NCBI GenBank assembly: GCA_026645635.1
Contig: JAPKMV010000310.1
Span: 1 to 5,199 of the forward strand
Reading direction: 5' to 3'
Source: Caldilineaceae bacterium
GTDB lineage: Bacteria; Chloroflexota; Anaerolineae; Caldilineales; Caldilineaceae
Length of the DNA stretch: 5,199 nt
Shown: positions 1 to 5,199 of the stretch, piece by piece
Numbering within the stretch: the stretch's first letter is position 1
Layout of the letters: each line of letters begins with the position of its first letter
The notes under the pieces: model-generated
What the model saw: the letters and a program-made list of their open reading frames with translations, nothing else
Database searches by the model: none
What the model was told of the DNA's origin: nothing
Translations under genes and position numbers: made by a program

Positions 1-1
1 G

Positions 2-540
2 CTGCTGGCCGCCTTCTCTGTGTTGCTGAGCCGCTACAGCGATCAACAGGACCTTGCCATCGGCACGCCCACGGCCAACCGGCAGTTTGTTGAGGTCGAG
101 TCATTGATCGGCTCCTTCATCAACACCCTGGTCATGCGCGTCGACCTTTCGGGGCAGCCCACCTTCCGCACGCTGCTGAACCGTGTGCGCGGGATGGCGC
201 TGGCGGCCTATGATCACCAGGATGTTCCCTTTGAGCGCCTCGTCGAAGCGTTGCGACCGGCGCGCCGGCTGCACCAGAATCCACTGATCAATGTGATGTT
301 TCAGGTGCACGACCTGACGCCACCGCCCGCCACGCTGCCAGGCCTGACCGTGACACACCTCGACGCGCCGGACGAACACGCTAAGTTCGACCTCGATTGC
401 TCCTTTGTCCTGCAGTCGGGTGGGCTGCGCGGTTGCTGGCGTTATGCCGTTGACATCTTCGATGCCGCCACCATTGAACGCATGATCGGTCATTTCCAGA
501 CGCTCGTGGCTGGCATCATTGCGAACCCAGACTGTCCGAT
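2..540 (+). other. Condensation domain, C-terminal portion
   Basis: Motif C5 (IGSFINTLVMR, 107-139), C6 (DHQDVPFE, from 212) and C7 (NPLINVMFQ, from 278) are in the right order and spacing. The catalytic HHxxxDG motif lies upstream of the window, so the stereochemical class (LCL, DCL, starter or dual) cannot be assigned. The domain boundary is approximate and is placed before the TAAERRQML...WNQT linker that normally precedes an A domain. Confidence 0.93.
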
Positions 541-2434
541 CGATCAACTGCCGTTGCTCACCGCGGCCGAACGGCGCCAGATGCTCGTCACGTGGAATCA
601 GACCGACACGGATTTTCCTGCCGACCGCTGCATCCACGACCTCATCAGTGCACAGGCGGTGCACACACCGAACGCAATCGCGGTCGTTTGTGGCGCCGAG
701 CGGCTGAGCTATGCCGAACTGCTCGACCGCGCCGACCGTCTGGCTGCGTCGCTACAAGAAATGGGCATCGGCGCAGATGACCTGGTGGCGCTCTATCTGT
801 CCCGCTCTGCGACCTTGATCGTCGCACTACTGGCAGTGCTCAAGGCCGGCGCGGCCTATGTACCCCTCGATCCTGACCACCCCGCCCAGCGGACGACGTT
901 GATCCTCAACGATGCCGCCATTCGCGTGCTGCTGACCGAAGGCTCCCTGCTTGCCATGCTCCCGCCAACGCGCGCCACCATTGTCGATCTGGATGACCCT
1001 GCCGCCTTTCACGTGTCACGCGCGCTGCATCGGCGCGCCGGCCCCGAAAACCTGGCCTATCTACTCTATACCTCCGGTTCGACCGGTCGGCCCAAAGGCG
1101 TCGCCGTGGAACATCGCGCGCTGGTCAATGTGATTACGGCAGTGCGTACGCTCCTACAGGCGACCGCGGTCGATCGCTGGTTGGCGATTTCCACCCTGAC
1201 CTTCGATATCGCCAGTCTCGAAATCCTCCTGCCCCTCGCCACCGGCGCCTGCGTGATCGTCGCCCGCACCGACGAGAGCAAAGACCCCTGGCGCCTGCAG
1301 ACCCTGCTCAACCAATCCGATGCAACGATGCTGCAAGCGACGCCGAGCACCTGGCGCATGTTGATTGACGCGGGTTGGTCAGGCAGTCCTGCGCTGCGCA
1401 TGATCAGCGCCGGCGAAGCGCTGTCCATGCGTCTCGCGCGGGAGTTGTTGGCCCGCGGCAAACAGTTGTGGAATCTCTATGGCCCGACCGAAACAACGAT
1501 CTACGCGACCTTCCATGCGGTGCAGCACGATGACGGTGCGCCACCGATTGGGCGGCCAGTGGCCAACACGAAACTCTATGTGTTGGAGCGCGGTGGACAA
1601 CCCGCGCCGGTCGGCATACCCGGCGAACTCTATATTGGCGGGATTGGGCTGGCGCGTGGCTACTATGGACAGCCGGCCCTGACGGCGGAGCGTTTTGTGG
1701 GCAATCCCTTTGTGGCAGACGCTGCCGCGCGCCTCTATCGCACTGGCGACCTGGTGCGCTGGCGCGCAGATGGCCTGCTGGAGTATCTGGGGCGCAACGA
1801 CCATCAGGTGAAAATTCGCGGCCACCGCATCGAGTTGGATGAAGTTCAGGCAGCGCTCAGCCAGCACCCTGGTGTGCAGTCGTGTGTGGTGTTGGCGCAA
1901 CCGGCCACGGCCGATGAACTGCAAATCGTGGCCTATTTTGTTCCGCGCCAGGGCGCTAGACCTGACACCGGCAGCCTTAAGCATTTCCTGCGCTCCACGC
2001 TGCCTGAAGCGATGATCCCGGCGCTCTACATCGAACTTGCGGCGCTGCCGACGACACCCAGTGGCAAACTAGACCGCGCCGCGCTGCCGGACCCGGCCAA
2101 CTACAGTGCAGCGCACAGCGAATCGTTTGTTCCCCCGCAATCCCCGCTGGAGGTGGTGATCGCCCGCATCTGGTCAACCGTGCTTGGCCGGTCAGAGATC
2201 GGGGTCCACGACAACTTTTTCGACTTGGGAGGTCATTCGCTCATGGCAACTCGCGTCGTATCTCGGCTGCGCAGTCATCTACAGATCGATCTGCCGCTGG
2301 CTGCACTGTTTGAGGCGCCAACGGTGGCAGGGCTGGCAACGGCCATCGCGGCGCGCAGTGCGGTGCTGCTTCCCTGGTCGCCTGCTCCCACAGGTCACGG
2401 AGCCGAACCTACAACGGAAGAATTCGTCGTTTAG
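2..2434 (+). CDS. Nonribosomal peptide synthetase, C-terminal part (C-A-PCP), 5' truncated
   Basis: This is one NRPS elongation module that selects an amino acid, loads it on a carrier and condenses it with an upstream peptide in the cytoplasm. The frame is open from position 2, so the gene begins outside the window; 810 residues are visible. Order (numbered from position 2): end of a condensation domain with the IGSFINTL, HQDVPFE and NPLINVMFQ motifs (about 36-105); adenylation domain (about 205-700) with YTSGSTGRPKG, NLYGPTET, YRTGDLVRW, the complete A8 motif GRNDHQVKIRGHRIEL and the A10 lysine in PSGKLDR; carrier domain with FFDLGGHSL, serine 746. There is no epimerase, methyltransferase or thioesterase. 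The protein ends in a Pro-rich linker and an acidic tail EPTTEEFVV. FD is present at A4 (Asp 402), so the substrate is an alpha-amino acid. Read by eye, the ten pocket residues are D-I-L-Q-I-A-L-I-Y-K, nearest to the glycine code I remember; this is a weak prediction. Confidence 0.96.
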   Translation: MLAAFSVLLSRYSDQQDLAIGTPTANRQFVEVESLIGSFINTLVMRVDLSGQPTFRTLLNRVRGMALAAYDHQDVPFERLVEALRPARRLHQNPLINVMFQVHDLTPPPATLPGLTVTHLDAPDEHAKFDLDCSFVLQSGGLRGCWRYAVDIFDAATIERMIGHFQTLVAGIIANPDCPIDQLPLLTAAERRQMLVTWNQTDTDFPADRCIHDLISAQAVHTPNAIAVVCGAERLSYAELLDRADRLAASLQEMGIGADDLVALYLSRSATLIVALLAVLKAGAAYVPLDPDHPAQRTTLILNDAAIRVLLTEGSLLAMLPPTRATIVDLDDPAAFHVSRALHRRAGPENLAYLLYTSGSTGRPKGVAVEHRALVNVITAVRTLLQATAVDRWLAISTLTFDIASLEILLPLATGACVIVARTDESKDPWRLQTLLNQSDATMLQATPSTWRMLIDAGWSGSPALRMISAGEALSMRLARELLARGKQLWNLYGPTETTIYATFHAVQHDDGAPPIGRPVANTKLYVLERGGQPAPVGIPGELYIGGIGLARGYYGQPALTAERFVGNPFVADAAARLYRTGDLVRWRADGLLEYLGRNDHQVKIRGHRIELDEVQAALSQHPGVQSCVVLAQPATADELQIVAYFVPRQGARPDTGSLKHFLRSTLPEAMIPALYIELAALPTTPSGKLDRAALPDPANYSAAHSESFVPPQSPLEVVIARIWSTVLGRSEIGVHDNFFDLGGHSLMATRVVSRLRSHLQIDLPLAALFEAPTVAGLATAIAARSAVLLPWSPAPTGHGAEPTTEEFVV
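617..2100 (+). other. Amino-acid adenylation domain, complete
   Basis: All core motifs can be read: A1 LSYAELL (704), A2 LKAGAAYVPLDP (839), A3 YTSGSTGRPKG (1067-1099), A4 with FD at 1202-1207, A5 NLYGPTET (1472-1495), A6 GELYIGGIGLARGY (1622), A7 YRTGD (1736-1750), A8 (1790-1837) and A10 with Lys codon 2066-2068. Pocket residues by alignment to the remembered GrsA PheA frame: Asp235, Ile236, Leu239, Gln278, Ile299, Ala301, Leu322, Ile330, Tyr331, Lys517. Seven of ten match the glycine signature DILQLGLIWK. Asp235 and Lys517, which hold the amino and carboxyl groups, are both present, so the domain should be active. Confidence 0.93.
2144..2347 (+). other. Peptidyl carrier protein domain of the first synthetase
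   Basis: This is a four-helix carrier domain of usual length. The phosphopantetheine attachment motif is DNFFDLGGHSL and its serine codon is at 2237-2239. The sequence then continues LMATRVVSRLR and APTVAGLA, as expected for helices II to IV. The LGGHS form is the ordinary type used ahead of condensation domains. Confidence 0.95.
2405..2431 (+). other. Acidic C-terminal tail, candidate docking peptide
   Basis: After the carrier domain the first synthetase continues through a Pro/Ala-rich stretch (LLPWSPAPTGHG) and stops with EPTTEEFVV. TubC-type docking domains are known to bind short, often acidic peptides at the C-terminus of the preceding synthetase, and such a docking domain opens the third gene. 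The composition fits that role, but no conserved motif proves it. Confidence 0.4.
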
Positions 2435-2453
2435 CTGCAAGCGAAACTGCCGT
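2435..2453 (+). other. 19-nt gap between genes 1 and 2
   Basis: Only 19 bases separate the TAG stop (2432-2434) from the ATG at 2454. There is no room for a promoter or terminator, and I see no clear Shine-Dalgarno sequence in it. The nearest purine-rich run, ggaag at 2415-2419, is too far upstream for normal spacing. Translation of gene 2 probably depends on ribosomes finishing gene 1. Confidence 0.6.
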
Positions 2454-4208
2454 ATGCGACTTGATCAATCACTTGACCGATCCAGTGACACTCTTCTCCA
2501 TCTGATTCTGGGTGCAGCACAGGCAGCGCCCGACGCACCTGCGATTCTCGACCTGACGCGCGCGCCGCTGACCTATCGCCAGCTCGCAGAACAGGTGACG
2601 GAGAGCGGCGCATGGCTGCGCGCCAGGGGGCTGGGGCGGACAGACAGGGTGGCGCTCAGCCTGCCCAATGGCCCAGAGGCGGCCACGGCATTTCTCGCGG
2701 TGGCCAACGCTACCATCTGTGCACCCCTCAACCCACACTACCAGCAGGCCGAATTCAGTTTCTTTTTGCAGGATTTGCAGGCGAACGCGCTGATTCTCAC
2801 GGATAGAGACCCGGCGGCGGCGCGGATCGCCGCTGAGAGTTTGGACATTCCGATCTTTTGGCTTGTCCCGTCGTCGACGACTGCGGGCGCATTCATCCTG
2901 GAAGGGCCGGACGTAGCTGCGCCGCCACCCAGCGACGCGCCCACACCGGGCGCCACTGCCCTGATACTGCACACATCTGGCACAACCGCGCGCCCAAAGC
3001 AAGCGCCGCTGCGCCATGTCAATCTTGTCCGCTCTGCTACCAATGTGTGTCGTACATTGAACCTTACCAGCGCAGACCGCTGTTTGAATATCATGCCGCT
3101 CTTCCACATCCACGGACTGGTGGCGGCGTTATTAGCCTCCCTGTCGGCAGGCGGACAAGTCGTCTGCACACCCGGTTTCGACGGCCTGCATTTTCTGAAA
3201 TGGCTGGCTGACTGGCGTGCAACCTGGTATACGGCCGTACCCACGATGCACCAGGCGATTGTGGCACAGGCTGCCAAGAGCACTGCTCGACTTGACACCA
3301 CCCACCTGCGCTTCATTCGTTCTTCTTCCGCCCCATTGTCCCCCCAGGTCTGCGCTGATCTGGAACGCAGTCTTGGTGTGCCGGTAATCGAGGCGTATGG
3401 TATGACCGAGGCGGCGCATCAGATCGCCAGCAATCCGCTGCCGCCCCGAACCCGCAAACTAGGCACTGTGGGATTGGCAGCCGGGCCTCAGATCGCAATC
3501 ATGGCAGAGGAGCGGGATGAACTGTTGGGAGTCGACATCCGCGGCGAGATTGTCATCCGCGGGGCCAATGTGATCGACGGGTACTTCAATCACCCAGAAG
3601 CCAACGCTGCAGCATTCGTCAACGGTTGGTTCCGCACGGGAGACCAGGGGTTTCTGGACGCTGACGGTTATCTCACGATCACGGGGCGAATCAAGGCGCT
3701 GGCCTTTGCCCTCCCCGACCCTCATTTCGGCGAAGTTGTTGCCGCTGTGGTCAAGCCGGCAGCGCCAGATCTCACCGAGGATGCCTTGCGCGACTTTGTT
3801 GCCCAGCGACTTGCCTACTTCAAGACGCCGCAGCGGATTTTCTTTGTGTCGGAGATTCCTGTAGGCTCCACCGGCAAGCTCCAGCGCATTGGGTTGGCGG
3901 CGCGCCTGGGATTGATTACGCAAGCAGCCCCAGGCGAATCGCAGGTGCAGGAAGCTGTGGCGCCGCGCAACCAGGTCGAACAACTGCTGGCCACCCTCTG
4001 GTGCGAACAGTTGGCGTTGCCCACGGTGAGCGTCCACGATCATTTTCTTACAATGGGCGGTGACTCAATCCGGGCCATGCGCCTCGTGGCAGCCCTGTGT
4101 CAGAAGCTACAGATCGAACTCAGCCTGGCAAGCTTTTTCGCCGCACCTACCATTGCCGAGCAGGCGGCGCTGGTCGAGCGTGCCCTGCTGCAAGAGCCAC
4201 CGTCATGA
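2454..4208 (+). CDS. Freestanding AMP ligase-carrier protein, acyl-CoA-synthetase type, with A8 motif deleted
   Basis: A 584-residue protein combining a carboxylate-activating AMP ligase (about 10-485) with a carrier domain (about 506-574; GGDSI, serine 538). The ATG at 2454 is chosen because the family-like start (DTLLHLIL...PDAPAI) follows directly and everything upstream in this frame overlaps gene 1. Visible motifs: LHTSGTTARPKQ (173-183), PLFHIHG (215-221), TWYTAVPT, EAYGMTEA (313-320), WFRTGD (Asp 397), GSTGKLQR (Lys 475). PLFHIHG and YTAVPT are typical of acyl-CoA synthetases, particularly the AAE3/Pcs60 (oxalate-CoA ligase) branch as I remember it. The amino-acid FD signature is absent, so the substrate is probably a carboxylic acid without an alpha-amino group. 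Oddities: GRIK (411-414) joins directly to ALAFALPDPHFGE, omitting about 27 residues of motif A8 and the helix after it; the P-loop has Ala 179 and Gln 183 where Ser/Gly and Gly are usual. It may adenylate poorly, or serve mainly as a carrier. Its stop overlaps the next start. Confidence 0.93.
   Translation: MRLDQSLDRSSDTLLHLILGAAQAAPDAPAILDLTRAPLTYRQLAEQVTESGAWLRARGLGRTDRVALSLPNGPEAATAFLAVANATICAPLNPHYQQAEFSFFLQDLQANALILTDRDPAAARIAAESLDIPIFWLVPSSTTAGAFILEGPDVAAPPPSDAPTPGATALILHTSGTTARPKQAPLRHVNLVRSATNVCRTLNLTSADRCLNIMPLFHIHGLVAALLASLSAGGQVVCTPGFDGLHFLKWLADWRATWYTAVPTMHQAIVAQAAKSTARLDTTHLRFIRSSSAPLSPQVCADLERSLGVPVIEAYGMTEAAHQIASNPLPPRTRKLGTVGLAAGPQIAIMAEERDELLGVDIRGEIVIRGANVIDGYFNHPEANAAAFVNGWFRTGDQGFLDADGYLTITGRIKALAFALPDPHFGEVVAAVVKPAAPDLTEDALRDFVAQRLAYFKTPQRIFFVSEIPVGSTGKLQRIGLAARLGLITQAAPGESQVQEAVAPRNQVEQLLATLWCEQLALPTVSVHDHFLTMGGDSIRAMRLVAALCQKLQIELSLASFFAAPTIAEQAALVERALLQEPPS
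2475..3900 (+). other. AMP-binding (acyl-CoA synthetase-like) domain
   Basis: The large N-terminal subdomain is complete from LTYRQLAEQV (2568) through PLFHIHG (3096-3116) and EAYGMTEA (3390-3413) to the ribose-binding Asp codon at 3642-3644. The C-terminal subdomain is shortened by the A8 gap near 3695 but resumes cleanly with ALAFALPDPHFGE and keeps the catalytic A10 lysine (codon 3876-3878). Boundaries are approximate. Confidence 0.88.
3684..3722 (+). other. In-frame deletion junction at core motif A8
   Basis: The codons read T-G-R-I-K then A-L-A-F-A-L-P-D. In relatives the GRIK tetrad is followed by a segment of the form ELINRGGEKISPxEVE, a helix ending in HPxV, and only then xxAFGVPDxxYGE. 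Here the piece from Glu through HPxV is missing, about 27 codons (about 81 nt), with the frame preserved on both sides. The A domain of the first gene keeps the whole equivalent segment (1790-1880) and serves as an internal reference. The removed part carries the glycine-containing loop that contacts pantetheine in the thioester-forming conformation. Confidence 0.8.
3969..4175 (+). other. Carrier protein domain of the AMP ligase-carrier protein
   Basis: NQVEQLLATLWCEQL leads into VHDHFLTMGGDSIRAM, with the phosphopantetheine serine codon at 4065-4067, followed by LQIELSLASFF and APTIAEQAALV. All helices are present, so this carrier should be modifiable by a phosphopantetheinyl transferase. 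The GGDSI form differs from the GGHSL of gene 1; it is commonly noted in carriers paired with unusual partner domains, but that is not diagnostic. Confidence 0.92.
4192..4196 (+). promoter_or_regulatory. Weak ribosome binding site for the third gene
   Basis: The purine run aagag ends 8 nt before the ATG at 4205, an acceptable distance, but only part of it matches a Shine-Dalgarno core. It lies inside the end of gene 2, so re-initiation through the overlapping ATGA probably matters more. Confidence 0.3.
4205..4208 (+). other. ATGA start-stop overlap of genes 2 and 3
   Basis: The TGA stop of gene 2 (4206-4208) shares bases with the ATG of gene 3 (4205-4207). Four-base overlaps of this type usually mean translational coupling and roughly matched production, as expected for proteins acting in one assembly line. 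Confidence 0.9.
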
Positions 4209-5199
4209 CAAAGTCTCCCGAAACGTCGCTGGCAGTCAGCGAATTGCTGGCGCTGCTCCACAACCGCAACATCACCGTGCGGCTGGAAGGTGAACAACTG
4301 CGGATCATCGCGCCAGCGGGCGTGATGACGCCCGACCTCAAGCAACTGCTCACGATCCACAAGGCGGCGCTCCAGGATCTGCTGCGCGGCGTTGCGGAGA
4401 CACCGGTCATTCCTGTGCTGCCGCGACCGGGGCCGTTTCCTCTCTCCTTTGCCCAACAGCGGCTATGGTTTCTTGAACAACTGGAGCCGGGTGAGCCGAC
4501 CTACAATCAGAGTAACCTCTTCCGTCTGCGCGGGACATTGGATGTAAGTGCGTTGGAACAGGCGTTCACCACGCTCGTTACGCGCCATGAGGCGCTGCGC
4601 ACCGTGGTGCGCAGCCAAGACGGTGTCCCCTACCAATTCATCCAACCGCCAACCGTGCTCACGCTGCCGATGATCGATCTGACTGATTTGCCGGCTGCAG
4701 GGCGCATGGAAGCAGCGCTCGCCAGGGCGCGCAGCGAATTGCGCCGCCCCTTCGACCTTACGAACGATCTGATGGTGCGCATTTGCCTGCTGCGGCTGGC
4801 TGTCGATGACCATCTGCTGGTTGCCAGCACCCATCACATTGCCAACGATGGCTGGTCGTTGAACATCTTCTGGCGAGAGTTTGCCAAGCTGTACACTGGC
4901 TATGTCACCCAAGCAAGCGTGACGCTGCCCGATCTTCCAATCCAATACGCCGATTTTGCCGTCTGGCAGCGCCAGTGGTTGAGCGGTGTACAACTTGACC
5001 GTCAATTGGGGTATTGGCAGCGCACCCTCGCCGGTTTGACCCCGCTCGCACTGCCGACCGACCGCCCGCGCCCGGCAGTGCTGAGTCAACAAGGGGACAG
5101 TGCTGACTTCCACCTGGAGCCAGAACTCACCCGGCGCCTGCGTCAACTGGCCCATGAGGAGGGGATGACCCTCTTCATGGTCTTGCTGGCCGCCTTTCA
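4205..5199 (+). CDS. Nonribosomal peptide synthetase, N-terminal part (TubC docking domain-C), 3' truncated
   Basis: The frame is open from the ATG at 4205 to the window end (331 full codons) and clearly continues. Residues about 12-62 form a TubC-type docking domain: SELLALLHNRNITVRLEG, then LRIIAPAG, TPDLKQLL and HKAALQDLL. After a short Pro-rich linker the condensation domain starts with LSFAQQRLWFLEQLEPG (C1, from residue 80), then RHEALRT (C2), the catalytic HHIANDG (His 210, His 211, Asp 215) and YADFAVWQRQWL (C4). It ends at MTLFMVLLAAF, before the latch and floor-loop motifs. C1 and HHxxxDGWS look like the LCL class, which joins an L-configured upstream residue to an L-amino acid. The start is supported by the docking domain beginning about ten residues in, by the ATGA overlap and by a weak purine run. 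The docking domain means the donor carrier is on another protein. The amino acid added is encoded beyond the window. Confidence 0.95.
   Translation, partial: MTKSPETSLAVSELLALLHNRNITVRLEGEQLRIIAPAGVMTPDLKQLLTIHKAALQDLLRGVAETPVIPVLPRPGPFPLSFAQQRLWFLEQLEPGEPTYNQSNLFRLRGTLDVSALEQAFTTLVTRHEALRTVVRSQDGVPYQFIQPPTVLTLPMIDLTDLPAAGRMEAALARARSELRRPFDLTNDLMVRICLLRLAVDDHLLVASTHHIANDGWSLNIFWREFAKLYTGYVTQASVTLPDLPIQYADFAVWQRQWLSGVQLDRQLGYWQRTLAGLTPLALPTDRPRPAVLSQQGDSADFHLEPELTRRLRQLAHEEGMTLFMVLLAAF
4238..4390 (+). other. TubC-type N-terminal docking domain
   Basis: About 50 residues show the family pattern: a leucine-rich first helix (LLALL), a beta hairpin around VRLEGEQLRIIAP, a turn AGVMTPDL, and a final helix LLTIHKAALQDLL. 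In tubulysin and related NRPS systems this fold binds a short C-terminal peptide of the preceding synthetase and fixes the order of proteins. Confidence 0.88.
4436..5199 (+). other. Condensation domain, N-terminal portion, probably LCL
   Basis: C1 at 4442, C2 (RHEALRT) at 4583, catalytic C3 (HHIANDG) at 4832-4852 and C4 (YADFAVWQ) at 4946. The second histidine (4835-4837) and the aspartate (4847-4849) are intact, so the domain looks catalytically competent. The part carrying C5-C7 is outside the window. Confidence 0.93.

Noticed and set aside
1161..1172. Perfect 12-bp palindrome cgaccgcggtcg
   Set aside because: It sits in the middle of the A domain, encodes ordinary residues (TAV), and palindromes of this size are expected by chance in GC-rich DNA. 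It has no partner sites nearby.
1379..1984. Long antisense open frames (also 101-664, 2469-3113, 2738-3316 and 3459-4043)
   Set aside because: They lie opposite well-supported domains, show no recognisable motifs and have the Arg/His/Gln-rich composition expected of shadow frames in GC-rich coding DNA.
2279..2289. 11-bp repeat ctacagatcga shared with 4107-4117
   Set aside because: Both copies encode the same Leu-Gln-Ile part of a carrier domain; this is homology between paralogous domains, not a mobile or regulatory repeat.
20..2434. GTG at position 20 as the true start of the first gene
   Set aside because: The frame is open back to position 2 and already encodes conserved condensation-domain residues (LLAAFS) ahead of the GTG; the gene is truncated by the window edge.
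2184..2453. An extended N-terminus for the middle gene starting at 2184
   Set aside because: This stretch is out-of-frame translation of the carrier domain of gene 1, rich in Arg, Trp and Cys and without family similarity. The ligase homology starts right after the ATG at 2454.
2432..2454. Terminator or promoter between genes 1 and 2
   Set aside because: The gap is only 19 nt and has no stem followed by a T run and no -35/-10 pair.

Overview
The window lies wholly inside a nonribosomal peptide synthetase (NRPS) locus. All three genes are on the + strand and packed head to tail. There are no RNA genes, transposons, CRISPR arrays or long non-coding stretches. Base composition is GC-rich (about 60% by eye) with G/C-biased third positions. 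Nothing here fixes the organism: this gene style is shared by Chloroflexota, Cyanobacteria, Myxococcota and Proteobacteria, so I leave taxonomy open.

Layout. (1) Positions 2-2434 hold the 3' part of an NRPS gene: the C-terminal part of a condensation (C) domain, a complete adenylation (A) domain and a complete peptidyl carrier protein (PCP), ending in an acidic tail. (2) Positions 2454-4208 hold a freestanding two-domain protein, an acyl-CoA-synthetase-like AMP ligase fused to a carrier domain with no condensation domain. Its ligase has lost roughly 27 residues exactly at core motif A8 and has an altered ATP-binding motif. (3) Positions 4205-5199 hold the 5' part of a third synthetase gene: a TubC-type N-terminal docking domain followed by a condensation domain that runs off the window.

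How they may work together. Gene 1 adds one amino acid; its pocket residues look closest to a glycine-type code, a weak prediction. Gene 3 begins with a docking domain, so it takes its substrate from a separate upstream protein. Two proteins could supply it: gene 1, whose tail ends in an acidic-hydrophobic peptide, or gene 2, whose carrier domain is immediately upstream. The 19-nt gap between genes 1 and 2 and the 4-nt ATGA overlap between genes 2 and 3 imply one transcript with translational coupling.

The most unusual element is gene 2. It is an AMP ligase of the carboxylic-acid type, not the amino-acid type, placed in mid-assembly-line. Its A8 hinge region is missing while its carrier serine and A10 lysine are kept. 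It could be a repurposed, thiolation-impaired or carrier-only module.
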